Shown piece after piece: positions 25,436 through 34,106 of a stretch of DNA of 64,000 bases. The notes below the pieces were generated by a model. It had not been told where the DNA came from. It did no database searches and was given only the letters and a program-made list of their open reading frames with translations. Source of the DNA: an uncultured bacterium (lineage in GTDB: Bacteria > Desulfobacterota > Desulfobaccia > Desulfobaccales > 0-14-0-80-60-11); contig CALEAV010000015.1 in assembly GCA_937943575.1 (NCBI GenBank), positions 1 through 64,000 on the forward strand. The letters run 5' to 3'. Both the position numbers and the translations under genes were made by a program. The number at the start of each line of letters is the position of its first letter. The first letter of the stretch is position 1.

Positions 25436-26245
25436 TCAGCTCTTGTGGAGGTCCCCTGCCTCCCCCTGGGCGTCTCTTTCCTGAAGCAATTCCCTCAGGT
25501 AGGCGTATTTCAGAAAGGTGTAGGTGGCGGCCAGCCGGGCCAGGGTGAACCCCAGCTCCCCCTCCAGAAACCCCAGGCGCCAGACATAGCTCCTGAAAAA
25601 TGCCCCCCAGGGGCGCCACAGGGCCTCCCCCGGCCGGGGCCGCCGGCCCTGCTTGCGCATCTCCTCCGCCGCCAGCCGGGCGTAGCGGTCCATGCGGGTT
25701 ACATAATCCCCCACCCCGGTATAGGAGTAATGCTCCAGGGGGGTGCGCAGGCGGCCCACCGGCCCCTGCACCTGCACCTCCTCGTGCACCTCCCGCTCCA
25801 CAAAGCGGCCGGCCTCTCTTCTGAACAGCCTGAGGGTCAGGTCCGGATGCCAGCCCCCCCAGCGCACCCAGCGGCCGCCGAAATAATTCTTCCGGGGCAC
25901 CCGGTAGCCCGCCAGGGGCCCGTCGGCGGCCACCACCGCCTGAATCTCCGCAGCCAGAGCCGGCGGCACCCGCTCATCGGTGTCCAGGCTGAAGACCCAG
26001 CGGCCCCGGGCCCGGTCCAGGGCCAGGTTCTTGGTGGCCCCGAAACCCCGCCACGCCGTGGAGATGACCCGGTCGGTGAACTGTCGGGCCACCGCCACCG
26101 TGCCGTCGGTGCTGCCGCTGTCCACCACCACGATCTCGTCGGCAAAGCTGACCGTCTCCAGGCAGGCCTTCAGATGCGCCTCCTGGTTCAGGGCGATGAC
26201 AATAACGGATAATCGGGGGGCAGGGGTGGGCCTCGGCACTATCAC
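25436..26245 (-). CDS. Family 2 glycosyltransferase, LPS core type (WaaE/KdtX-like)
   Basis: GT-A glycosyltransferase, 269 aa. The N-terminal LSVIVIALNQEAHLKACL is followed by EIVVVDSGSTDGTVAVAR and the metal-binding FSLDTDERVPP. The middle motif RNYFGGRWVRWGGWHPD type sequence (here KNYFGGRWVRWGGW) and EVHEEVQV are characteristic of WaaE-like core glucosyltransferases. It begins five bases downstream of the Trm112-type gene. A 120-bp gap to lpxA holds a CCGGTT/AACCGG hairpin (25420-25434) without a U tract. Confidence 0.85.
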   Translation of the reverse strand: MIVPRPTPAPRLSVIVIALNQEAHLKACLETVSFADEIVVVDSGSTDGTVAVARQFTDRVISTAWRGFGATKNLALDRARGRWVFSLDTDERVPPALAAEIQAVVAADGPLAGYRVPRKNYFGGRWVRWGGWHPDLTLRLFRREAGRFVEREVHEEVQVQGPVGRLRTPLEHYSYTGVGDYVTRMDRYARLAAEEMRKQGRRPRPGEALWRPWGAFFRSYVWRLGFLEGELGFTLARLAATYTFLKYAYLRELLQERDAQGEAGDLHKS

Positions 26246-26249
26246 GCCC

Positions 26250-26423
26250 TTACTCCGGCAGCGGCTTGGCCTCCTCCGGCAGCATCACCGGAATGTCATC
26301 CCGGATCTCATACAGCAGCCGGCACTTCTCGCAGATGAGCCCGTCCTCCGCGGGGGTCAGCTTCAAGTCCCCCCGGCACTGGGGACACACCAGAATCTCC
26401 AGCAGCTCCTTGCTGATGCCCAT
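26250..26423 (-). CDS. Trm112-family zinc-ribbon protein
   Basis: Small 57-aa zinc-ribbon protein of the UPF0434/Trm112 family. It begins MGISKELLEILVCPQCRGDL and has the second cysteine pair in LICEKCRLLYEIRDDIPVML. The ATG at 26423 has GGAG seven bases upstream and fits the family, unlike the track start at 26438. In bacteria it is commonly found beside lipid A genes such as lpxK/kdsB; its exact role is not settled. Here it is the first gene after the AT-rich island and may start the GT2-lpxA-GT9-waaG transcript. Confidence 0.9.
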   Translation of the reverse strand: MGISKELLEILVCPQCRGDLKLTPAEDGLICEKCRLLYEIRDDIPVMLPEEAKPLPE

Positions 26424-26460
26424 GGCCGTCTCCGTCACCCGTGCGGCGATCGCCAGCCCT

Positions 26461-26682
26461 CAGTTTATTATGACTTCTTTGTCAACTCAGCGTATCAACT
26501 TTCGATCAATGTAAATTTTATAAAACCTATCTAATTATATTCCTTGTTAATTATTCACAAATTTATAATCTGCAGAGATATTTATTAAAATATAATTCCT
26601 CATCCCTCTTTGTCTTTTGATTATATATTAAAAACTATTATAATAATGGCTGATGTAATTTAATGTTAAACAAATTTCCCAT
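26461..26682. promoter_or_regulatory. AT-rich island with several -10 boxes and a DnaA-box-like site
   Basis: About 220 bases are mostly A/T (my estimate is roughly three-quarters) in otherwise GC-rich DNA. No ORF fits it. It contains several perfect -10 hexamers, including minus-strand TATAAT at 26539-26534 preceded by TTGTGA 15 bases upstream, plausible for the Trm112-led operon. TTATTCACA (26551-26559) matches the DnaA-box consensus TTATNCACA once. It lies between two same-direction LPS genes. Confidence 0.6.
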
Positions 26683-26765
26683 TTGGCGGAAGGGCCGCCG
26701 AGAAAGACAGGCGGGCGCTGATTGATGCCCTTTTTCCCCGCCCATGTGATCCCCTCACCAGCCTG

Positions 26766-27797
26766 TCAGGGGAGAGGCGGGCGGCTCAAGACCTTCTGCA
26801 CCCCCGCCAGCACCTCCTCCGGGGCAAGCTCCGTCAGACACCGGGGCTCAAGACAGCGCCGCCGGAAGCAGGGACTGCAGGGCAGCCCCAGCCTTACCAC
26901 CACATGCCCCGCGCCGAAGGGCCCGGTGCGCCAGGGCGCGGTGGGCCCGAACAGGGCCACCACCGGCGTCCCCAGGGCCGCAGCCAGATGCATGGGCCCG
27001 GTGTCCACCGTCACCATCGCCCGGGCCTGCCTGAGCACCCAGGCCAGCTCCCCCAGGCCGGTGCGGCCGCCCAGATCCAGGAGGGCCCCACCCGCCTGCG
27101 CCGTGATGGCCTGGGTGAGCCTCCGGTCCGGTCCGCTGCCGGTGAGGGCCACCTGCAGCCCTTGCTCCCGCAGGGCCGCCGCCAGCGCGGCCCACTGCCC
27201 CACCGGCCACAGCTTGCTGGCCCAGCGGGCCCCGGGATGGAGCACCACCCACTCCCCCCGGCCCCAAAGGTGGCTCAAGCCCTCCGGCCGCCTCATCAGG
27301 TGCTCCAGCCGGAAGCGCGGCGTGCCCCCCTGAGCCCCCAGGTGCCGGGCCAGGTCAAGGGAGCGCCACACCGCATGGGCCTCCCGGTCCGCCGACGGCA
27401 GGCGCTCGTTTAAAGCCAGGTAGCTCAGCTCCCGGGTGCCGTCATAGCCCACCTTCCGGGGACTTTTCGCCAGGGCGGCCCAAAAGGCGCTCTTCAAAAG
27501 GCCCTGAAAATCCAGAACTGCGTCAAACCTTTCCCGGCGCACCTGCCGGATGATGCCCAGGACTCGGCCCAGCTCCCCCACGACCCCCCGCCGGCCCAAC
27601 CGCATCCGGGGCACGGCCCACACCCGGTCCAGGGCCGGGTGGTCCACAAGGAGAGGCGCAAAGGCCTCCTCCACCAGCCAGGTGATCTGCGCCCGGGGGT
27701 GGGCCGCCCTGAGGGCCTCCAGTGCGGGCAGGGCATGGATCACATCCCCAAGGGAGCTCAGCTTGATGAGCAGCAGGCTGGGGGCCCCACCCCTCAT
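26766..27797 (-). CDS. LPS heptosyltransferase I-like protein (WaaC-like, GT9)
   Basis: GT9 glycosyltransferase, 343 aa, expected to add the first heptose to Kdo. LLLIKLSSLGDVIHALPAL at the N-terminus and FDAVLDFQGLLKSA are typical of WaaC. The donor site is MVTVDTGPMHLAAALGTPVVALFGPT. The ATG overlaps the gmhB stop as ATGA. It is the last gene before the AT-rich island. A C-terminal cysteine cluster (CSPCFRRRCLEPRCL) resembles that in the other GT9 proteins here. Confidence 0.87.
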   Translation of the reverse strand: MRGGAPSLLLIKLSSLGDVIHALPALEALRAAHPRAQITWLVEEAFAPLLVDHPALDRVWAVPRMRLGRRGVVGELGRVLGIIRQVRRERFDAVLDFQGLLKSAFWAALAKSPRKVGYDGTRELSYLALNERLPSADREAHAVWRSLDLARHLGAQGGTPRFRLEHLMRRPEGLSHLWGRGEWVVLHPGARWASKLWPVGQWAALAAALREQGLQVALTGSGPDRRLTQAITAQAGGALLDLGGRTGLGELAWVLRQARAMVTVDTGPMHLAAALGTPVVALFGPTAPWRTGPFGAGHVVVRLGLPCSPCFRRRCLEPRCLTELAPEEVLAGVQKVLSRPPLP

Positions 27798-28375
27798 GAC
27801 GCCTCTCCCAGTTCCGGATCCGCCAGGATAAAACGGGCGGCCTCATCGAGATCCGCCGCCACCGCCCAGGGCCGGATTTCCCAGGTGGCACCGAAGAGCT
27901 CCAGCTCCCCCCGGCCATAGCCCGTGAGGACCAGGATGCCCTTGGCCCCCACCGCCGCCGCAGTCAGGAGGTCGTTGTAGCGGTCGCCCACCAGGTAGCA
28001 GCGCCTGAGGTCCAACCCGTGCTCCGCCGCCGCAGCCAGGAGCAGGCCCGGCCGGGGCTTGCGGCAGGCGCAGCCCTCTGCCGGCCCGTGCAGGCAGGTG
28101 TAGATGCCGTCCAGCCGGGCACCGTCGGCGGCCAGGAGCTCCCTGAGGCGGGCGTGCACCCCCTCCACCAGCTCCGGCGGGAAATAGCCCCGGGCCACCC
28201 CGGATTGGTTGGTGACCACCAGCACCTTGAGCCCCGCCCGGTTCAGGCGGGCGATGCCCGCCGCCGCCTTGGGCAGCAGCACCAGACGGCTGAGATGGTT
28301 GATGTAGCCCATCTCCTCGTTGATGGTGCCGTCCCGGTCCAGAAAGACGGCCACCCGGCGCAGATCCGGACTCAT
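27794..28375 (-). CDS. gmhB: D-glycero-beta-D-manno-heptose 1,7-bisphosphate 7-phosphatase
   Basis: HAD-family phosphatase of the ADP-heptose pathway, 193 aa. Motif I is VAVFLDRDGTINEE and motif II VLVVTNQSGVARG. The zinc-binding loop is CLHGPAEGCACRKPRPG, with a histidine and three cysteines as in GmhB. Motif IV is YLVGDRYNDLLTA, where the usual second Asp lies at N/D. ATGA overlaps join it to the lpxK-waaF fusion upstream and to the waaC-like gene downstream. The track start at 28465 is not used because the ATG at 28375 gives the family start. Confidence 0.92.
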   Translation of the reverse strand: MSPDLRRVAVFLDRDGTINEEMGYINHLSRLVLLPKAAAGIARLNRAGLKVLVVTNQSGVARGYFPPELVEGVHARLRELLAADGARLDGIYTCLHGPAEGCACRKPRPGLLLAAAAEHGLDLRRCYLVGDRYNDLLTAAAVGAKGILVLTGYGRGELELFGATWEIRPWAVAADLDEAARFILADPELGEAS

Positions 28376-30657
28376 GCCGGCGTTCCGGCCCCCCTTCCCG
28401 ACGCCCCCGCCAGCCACAGGCGGGCCGCCGCCGCCACTTCCGCCGCGCTCACCCCGGTGAGGCACGGGTACCCCTGGTCACAGGTCCGCTGGAAACAGGG
28501 ACTGCAGTCCTGAGGGTGCATCAGGATGGTGGCCCGGCGGCTCACCGGCCCGGTCACCCAGGGGTCGGTGGAGCCGAAGACGGCCACCACCGGCACCCCC
28601 AGGGCCGCGGCAGCATGCATCAGCCCCGAATCGTTGGTGATGAGGACGCTCAGGTGGGAGAGCACCCCCAGGGCTTCCCGCAGGGTGGTGCGCCCCGCCA
28701 GGTTGGTGATGGGCACCCCCGCCCGGGCGGTCACCTCCGCCGCCACCTCCACTTCCCCCGGGCCTCCCAAAATGACTGTGCCGACGCCGTCCTCCGTGGC
28801 CAGCTCCCGGGCCACCTGGGCAAACCTCTCTGCCGGCCAGCGCTTGGCCGGACCGAAGGCGGCGCCCGGGGCCAGCCCCACCCAGGGCCCGCCTCCCCTA
28901 AGCAGGCCCGCCCCCTGCGCCCTGTCCGCCGGGGAGAGATGCAGCCGGGGCGGGACCAGGTCCTCCTCCGTCAGTTCCCCGAAGGCCCGCAGCACCCCCA
29001 GGTAATAGCAGACCAAATGAAAGGTCCTCAGAGCCTCCCGCCCATGCACCGCCAGGTTCAGAAGGGCCCCCCGGCCGTCCGCGGCATACCCGGCCCGCAC
29101 CCGGGCCCCGGCCAGCCACAGGTCCAGGGCGGCCGCAAAGGAATTGGGCAGCGCCACCCCCAGATCAAAGGGCTGCCGCCGGCGCCTGGATGAGGCCACG
29201 CCCCGGACCCCCGGCGGCAATTCCCACACCTCCCGCACCACGGGGTGGTGGAGGAAGAGCGGCGCCACCCGGGGCACCCCCACGACCGTCAGCCCCGCCT
29301 CCGGGAAACGCCGCTTCAGACCCTCCAGCACCGGCAGGCTCATCACCGCGTCCCCCAGCCAGTTGGGGGCCCGCACCAAAAGGCGCCGCACCTCCCCGGG
29401 CCGGGGGGCGCGACCCTGTACGCTCAGGCTCTGCCAGGCCCGCCGCACCATCGGGCCGGGCGGCCAAATCACCTGCCCGGGCTCCTTTTCCTGCTCCACT
29501 CCAAGAGCAGGTCCTTGCCCCTCGGGCTGCTCCGGCCCCCCTCCCACCAGCTCGCTCACCCTAAGCCACACCGCCTCCCAGGGCTCCAGGCGGGCGGCCA
29601 CCTCCAGAACCAGCAGGGGCAGCGGCTGCCGCCATTCCTCCCCCAGCCGGACCCAGTCTTTGGCGGTGGTGAGCAGGGCCGCGGCCCCCCCGGCCTCGGC
29701 CTGGGCCACCAACTCCTGAACCTCGCCGCTGCGATACGGGTGATGGTCCGGGAAGGCCCGCCACCCCCTGAGGCTCGCCCCCAGCTCCGTCAGGGTCTCC
29801 CGGAAGACCTCGGGTCGCGCCAGACCGGCGAAGGCCAGGGCCGGAGTGGCGGCCAGCGCCGTCAACGGCAGTCGCTCCCCTCCGGGATAGCGATGCAGGG
29901 CCACCGGCTGGATGGCGGCGGTGAGCACCTCCTGGTCCGGAAACAAAGTGCTGAACCGGGCCAATACGCCCTGATGCCGCTCCGGCCGATAGCGGCTCAG
30001 CACCAGAAAGTCGGCCAGGTGGAGCACCTCCGGCCCCTCCCGGAGCGGCCCCGCCGGCAAAAGCCGGCCGTTCCCCAGGGGCTCCCCGGCGTCCAGGAGC
30101 ACCAGCTCCAGGTCCCGATGCAACTGAAAGTGCTGCAGGCCGTCATCCAAGAGGAAGAGGTCCGGGTGGTGGCGCCGCCAGGCCAGGAGCCCGGCCTCAA
30201 AGCGGCAGCGGCCGGTGTAGACCGGCACCCCGGGCAGGTCCCGGGCCAGCAGGAAGGCCTCATCCCCGGCCAGCGGCGGCCGCACCAGCACCCGGGAGCC
30301 ATCGGAGACGCAGGTGGTCTGCCTCGCCTGGCCCCCATACCCCCGGCTGAGGATCACCACCTTCAGCCCCTTTTTTTGCAGCTCCCGGGCCAGGCAAGCC
30401 ACCAGGGGGGTCTTGCCGGTGCCTCCCACCGCCAGGTTGCCTACGCTCAGCACCGGCGCGGGCAGCCGTCGCACCCGCCCCCAGCCCCGCCGGTACCATG
30501 AGCGGCGGGCCGCCGCGCCGGCACCATAAAGCCGGGCCGCCCCCCGGGCCAGGACCGCCAGCAGCGGAGACGGAGAGACTCCCAGGAACCGGGCCAGGGG
30601 CCGGCCCACTGCCTCGTCTGCCTTGCTGTCTGCGGCGGGAAACACGGGAGCATTCAT
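28372..30657 (-). CDS. Fusion of tetraacyldisaccharide 4'-kinase (LpxK) and heptosyltransferase II (WaaF-like)
   Basis: One 761-aa frame encodes two LPS enzymes. Residues ~20-370 are LpxK: P-loop SVGNLAVGGTGKTPL (71-85), DDGLQHFQLHRD (171-182), and the C-terminal LTTAKDWVRL. Residues ~423-761 are a WaaF-type GT9: RRLLVRAPNWLGDAVMSLPV, then LITNDSGLMHAAAALGVPVVA. The ~50-residue linker is rich in G, P, Q and E. An internal ATG at 29451 has no Shine-Dalgarno, which favours one polypeptide. LpxK phosphorylates lipid A at the membrane; WaaF adds the second heptose, so the fusion links lipid A completion to inner core building. The N-terminal start also has a weak Shine-Dalgarno. Confidence 0.88.
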   Translation of the reverse strand: MNAPVFPAADSKADEAVGRPLARFLGVSPSPLLAVLARGAARLYGAGAAARRSWYRRGWGRVRRLPAPVLSVGNLAVGGTGKTPLVACLARELQKKGLKVVILSRGYGGQARQTTCVSDGSRVLVRPPLAGDEAFLLARDLPGVPVYTGRCRFEAGLLAWRRHHPDLFLLDDGLQHFQLHRDLELVLLDAGEPLGNGRLLPAGPLREGPEVLHLADFLVLSRYRPERHQGVLARFSTLFPDQEVLTAAIQPVALHRYPGGERLPLTALAATPALAFAGLARPEVFRETLTELGASLRGWRAFPDHHPYRSGEVQELVAQAEAGGAAALLTTAKDWVRLGEEWRQPLPLLVLEVAARLEPWEAVWLRVSELVGGGPEQPEGQGPALGVEQEKEPGQVIWPPGPMVRRAWQSLSVQGRAPRPGEVRRLLVRAPNWLGDAVMSLPVLEGLKRRFPEAGLTVVGVPRVAPLFLHHPVVREVWELPPGVRGVASSRRRRQPFDLGVALPNSFAAALDLWLAGARVRAGYAADGRGALLNLAVHGREALRTFHLVCYYLGVLRAFGELTEEDLVPPRLHLSPADRAQGAGLLRGGGPWVGLAPGAAFGPAKRWPAERFAQVARELATEDGVGTVILGGPGEVEVAAEVTARAGVPITNLAGRTTLREALGVLSHLSVLITNDSGLMHAAAALGVPVVAVFGSTDPWVTGPVSRRATILMHPQDCSPCFQRTCDQGYPCLTGVSAAEVAAAARLWLAGASGRGAGTPA

Positions 30658-30683
30658 CAGGGTGAGGAGGCGCCAACGGGGCT

Positions 30684-32474
30684 TCAGCTCCGGGATGACC
30701 GGTGAAAGGCTACGGCCCGGGGCAGGGTCACCACTCCTGCGGGGCCGAACTGCATCTCATACAACCGCCGATACAAGCCGCCACGCTGAAGGAGCTCCGC
30801 ATGGGTCCCCACCTCCACGATCCGGCCGGCATCCAGGACCACGATGCGGCTGGCCCCCATCACCGTGGACAGCCGATGGGCGATGACCAGGGTGGTGCGC
30901 CCCACCACCAGCCGGTCCAGGGCCTCCTGCACCAGCTTCTCGGATTCCGAATCCAGCGAGGAGGTGGCTTCATCCAGGATGAGGATGGGCGGGTCCTTCA
31001 AAATGGCCCGGGCGATGGCCAGGCGCTGCTGCTCCCCCCCCGACAGCCGCACCCCCCGTTCGCCAATCACCGTGTCAAGCCCGTCCGGCAGGGCCTGGAC
31101 AAAGTCCCAGGCGTTGGCGTGCCGGAGCGCCTCAATGATCTCCGCCTCGCCGGCCTCGGGGCGGCCATAGGCGACGTTGAAGCGCACCGTCTCGTTGAAG
31201 AGAAAGGTCTGTTGGCTTACCACCCCGATCTGGCCCCTGAGACTTGCCAGGGTCACCTCCCGGATGTCCACCCCGTCGATGCGGATGGCCCCGGCGCTCA
31301 CCTCATAAAAGCGGGGCAGGAGGCTGAGCAGGGTGGATTTGCCGGCGCCGCTGGGCCCCACCAGGGCCACCATCTCCCCTTTGTGCACCGTGAGGCAGAT
31401 GTCTGCCAACGCCGGCCTCTGCCCGTCATAGGAGAAAGTGACGTGCTCATAGCGGATCTCCCGCTGCAGGGGAGGCAGGGGCCGGGCGCCGGGCCGATCC
31501 TGGATGGCCGGCGGCAGATCCAGGAGCCCAAAGACCCGCTGGGCCGCCGCCAGCCCTTCCTGGACGCTGTTGTGCACGCTGGTCAGCCCCTTGATGGGCT
31601 GATACAGCATCAGGAGGGCCGCCAGAAAGGAGAAAAAGGTCCCGGGGGTGGAGTGCCCCTGGATGACATTGTAGCCGCCGTAAAAGATGATGCCCGCCAT
31701 ACTCAGAGAGGCCAGAAAATCCATCAGGGGCGGCGAGAGATTGCGCATCACCGCCTGCTTCAGCCGGATCCGCAAAAAATCCCGGTTGGCCCGGATGAAG
31801 CGGGCGCTCTCGAACTCCTCCCGGGCGAAGGCCTTCACCAGCCGCTGACCGGAAAAATTCTCCTGCATCAGGGTCTTGAGCTCCGCCATGGATTTCTGGG
31901 AGGCGGTGGACAGCTTCCGGAGCCGCCGGCTCAGGTGGTAGACGATCACCCCGGCCAGGGGCAGCACCGCAATGGCAAACAGGGCCAGCCGCCACTCCCG
32001 GTAAAAGATCACCCCCAGCAGCCCCACCACCGTGAAGCTGTCCCGGAAGAAGGTGGTCACCACCTTGGTCACTGATTCCTGCAGCAGCATGACGTCGAAG
32101 CTGATGCGGCTCATCAGGGTGCCGGTGGACTGGCCGTCGAAAAAGCTGTGGGGCTGGCGCTGCAGGTGCGTGAAGATCTCCTCCCGCAGGCGGGCCGTGG
32201 TGGTGAAGCCGATGTAATTCATCTGGTAGGTGTGCAAAAATGCCAGGGCCCCCTTGGCCAGATACAACAGCACAATCAGGGGCGGCAGGATATAGAGCAT
32301 GTGCACCTGCCGCTGCACAAAAACCTCGTCCAGGACCGGTTTCACCAGCCAGGCCAGGAGCGCCGTCAGGCCGGAGACCGCGATCATGGCGGCAATGGCC
32401 ACGGCAAAGCGCAGCCAGTATTGGCGCACATAACCCAACAGGCGCAGATACAGGCGCAGATCCTCGTGCCACAT
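30684..32474 (-). CDS. msbA: Lipid A export ABC transporter MsbA
   Basis: Full-length ABC half-transporter, 596 aa, flipping lipid A-core across the inner membrane. Six membrane segments occupy residues ~25-310. The nucleotide-binding domain has Walker A GPSGAGKSTLL, signature RLSGGEQQRLAIARA, Walker B PPILILDEATSSLD and the H-loop IAHRLS. It is the first gene of the msbA-lpxK/waaF-gmhB-waaC series. The ATG at 32474 is preferred over a TTG at 32486; no strong Shine-Dalgarno precedes either. Confidence 0.93.
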   Translation of the reverse strand: MWHEDLRLYLRLLGYVRQYWLRFAVAIAAMIAVSGLTALLAWLVKPVLDEVFVQRQVHMLYILPPLIVLLYLAKGALAFLHTYQMNYIGFTTTARLREEIFTHLQRQPHSFFDGQSTGTLMSRISFDVMLLQESVTKVVTTFFRDSFTVVGLLGVIFYREWRLALFAIAVLPLAGVIVYHLSRRLRKLSTASQKSMAELKTLMQENFSGQRLVKAFAREEFESARFIRANRDFLRIRLKQAVMRNLSPPLMDFLASLSMAGIIFYGGYNVIQGHSTPGTFFSFLAALLMLYQPIKGLTSVHNSVQEGLAAAQRVFGLLDLPPAIQDRPGARPLPPLQREIRYEHVTFSYDGQRPALADICLTVHKGEMVALVGPSGAGKSTLLSLLPRFYEVSAGAIRIDGVDIREVTLASLRGQIGVVSQQTFLFNETVRFNVAYGRPEAGEAEIIEALRHANAWDFVQALPDGLDTVIGERGVRLSGGEQQRLAIARAILKDPPILILDEATSSLDSESEKLVQEALDRLVVGRTTLVIAHRLSTVMGASRIVVLDAGRIVEVGTHAELLQRGGLYRRLYEMQFGPAGVVTLPRAVAFHRSSRS

Positions 32475-32626
32475 GGGAAGCGACAATCCGGGTTTGTTTC
32501 AGGGACTAGAATATCTCAGGCGGGGAAAATTTGCCAGTTTTCCGGGAAGGTACGCCCTGGGCACGAAAAAGGCCGGCCGGGGCGGATCTCCTGCTGATCC
32601 CGGAGGGCCCTCTTCCCTTGGGCGGG

Positions 32627-32812
32627 TTACGGGTTCTTCTGGGAGGGAGGCCGGGGCGGGGGGCCCATGCCCGTCGTGTCCGGCAGGGAGAGTCTTTTCA
32701 GCCGCTCCCGGCGGAGGCGGGCCACCGCCCGCCGCCCCAGCAGCCAGAGAGCGCCCAGGCCCCCCAGGAGTGCCGTCCCGGCAGCCACTCCCGCCCACGT
32801 CAGGGGACTCAC
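32627..32812 (-). CDS. Small single-pass membrane protein, 61 aa
   Basis: I do not recognise this protein. It begins at a GTG about ten bases after the yedF stop, with GAGG upstream, and has one hydrophobic segment (WAGVAAGTALLGGLGALWLLG). A basic stretch (RRAVARLRRERLKRL) and a proline-rich tail follow, giving N-out/C-in topology by the positive-inside rule. It seems co-transcribed with yedF. Between its end and msbA (32475-32626) I see no further gene. Confidence 0.55.
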   Translation of the reverse strand: MSPLTWAGVAAGTALLGGLGALWLLGRRAVARLRRERLKRLSLPDTTGMGPPPRPPSQKNP

Positions 32813-32822
32813 GGTGTCAGCC

Positions 32823-33422
32823 TCAGGAAAAGGTGATGACCTTGTCGGCCATCTGCAGGTGGGTCACGATATCCAGCATGTTGGTGGTCTCTCCCGCCGC
32901 CTTCTGCTCCAGGAGGCCGAAGTGCTGCAGACAGGTGCCGCACACCAGCACCTTGACCCCGGCCCCGGCCAGCCGGGTGAGGCTCTCCAGCACCGGGGAG
33001 CCGGCCACCGCCAGCTTCACCCCGGCGTTCACCAGCACCAGAGTCCAGAGGCCGGACATCTCCGGCAGGGTGGCCAGGAAATTGGCCATCAGTCTCCCTC
33101 CCAGCTCATCATCCCCCCGGCCCAGCCGGTCCGTGCCCATGAACACCAGGATCTTCTGTTCCCCCTCCCGGCCCGGGGCGGTGGCCATGGCCCCCGGCCC
33201 GGAACCCTCCCGGCGTCCCGCCACGGCAAAGCCCCCTTCCACGGGGCTCACCTGGACCCCAAAACCGGCCCGCTCCAGAAACCGGCGCACATTCTCCTGG
33301 GCCGCCGGATTGTCCACCATGACCGTCAGGGCCTCCACTTCGCCGGCCTCCAGCACCTCCTTGGTTTTCAGCACCGGATGGGGGCAGGCCAACCCCCGAC
33401 AGTCTACCCGTTTCTCTTTCAT
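32823..33422 (-). CDS. yedF: Sulfurtransferase-like selenium metabolism protein YedF
   Basis: Two-domain protein, 199 aa. Residues 1-75 are a TusA/SirA-like domain with the CPxP motif in VDCRGLACPHPVL. Residues ~95-199 are a DsrE-like domain with VKVLVCGTCLQHFG. This architecture is the YedF family, associated with selenium metabolism in anaerobes; its exact reaction is not settled. The track ORF extends to 33566, but the ATG at 33422 matches the family. The Shine-Dalgarno (AAGGAG) is distant. Confidence 0.88.
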   Translation of the reverse strand: MKEKRVDCRGLACPHPVLKTKEVLEAGEVEALTVMVDNPAAQENVRRFLERAGFGVQVSPVEGGFAVAGRREGSGPGAMATAPGREGEQKILVFMGTDRLGRGDDELGGRLMANFLATLPEMSGLWTLVLVNAGVKLAVAGSPVLESLTRLAGAGVKVLVCGTCLQHFGLLEQKAAGETTNMLDIVTHLQMADKVITFS

Positions 33423-34106
33423 CCTGTGAACCCCGGTCTCCTTGTGATCCGGCGGCCTGACGCTCAAGGCGCCAAAGGGCCGCCCCTCCATCCCCGAGGC
33501 TGGGCGCCCCCACCCGGGGAGCCCTCCCTCCGCCAGGTCAGCCGCGGAAGGCGCCTCAGGGAACATGGTGCCGACGGAACCGGGGCAGGGAAGGGGGACA
33601 ATCCCCCCTCATTCCTGGAATGCTCTCCCCGGTCCGTCCATGGCCGGGGTCAGGAGATCAAGGCCTCCCGCCCAGCCCGGCGCCTCCCCGCTCCTCTCCC
33701 TGATGCCCCCCGAAGAGGGGGCCGTGGTCTCCTTCCCGGCCCCTCTCTCCCGGGGGCCTCACACGTCGTGCTGGACCCTGATCAGGTCCCCACGCCCCGG
33801 CCTCACTCTCCCGGGGGCATCACCCCGCCCCGTGCCCCTTCCGGCAAGGAGGCGGTCCCGCCTGCCTCTCCCCCCTTCCCCATGCCCTTGGGAAAACCGG
33901 GCCGGGGCCGTGATTTCCTCTCACCTTCCTGAGGGCAGGCCGGAGAAGGTGTCAGGAGGGCCGCGTCCTTCCGCATCTCCTCCCTGAGGCCGTCTTAAAT
34001 GCCCTTATATTAAGAGCTCCCGGAAAAATCGCAAGGAGAATTTCCCCTCCAGGATTGAATCGCAGAAAGTGTGACTTTCATTGACAAAACTCCGGAAGGC
34101 GGGTAC
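33423..34106. other. Gap between yedF and the lytic transglycosylase gene
   Basis: About 680 bases without a supported gene; the open frames here are proline/arginine-rich shadows. The last ~110 bases turn AT-rich (TTATATTAAGAG near 34004, TTGAATCG near 34054) and probably hold the promoter of the transglycosylase gene, but no convincing -35/-10 pair could be fixed. Confidence 0.4.

Noticed and set aside
26551-26559. Replication origin at the AT-rich island
   Set aside because: Only one DnaA-box match, no dnaA/dnaN/gidA-type neighbours and no switch in gene direction. Kept only as a note in the AT-rich island finding.
33423-34070. Coding gene at 33565-33987
   Set aside because: Pro/Arg/Ser-rich translation, no ribosome site and no recognisable motif; it fits non-coding GC-rich DNA.
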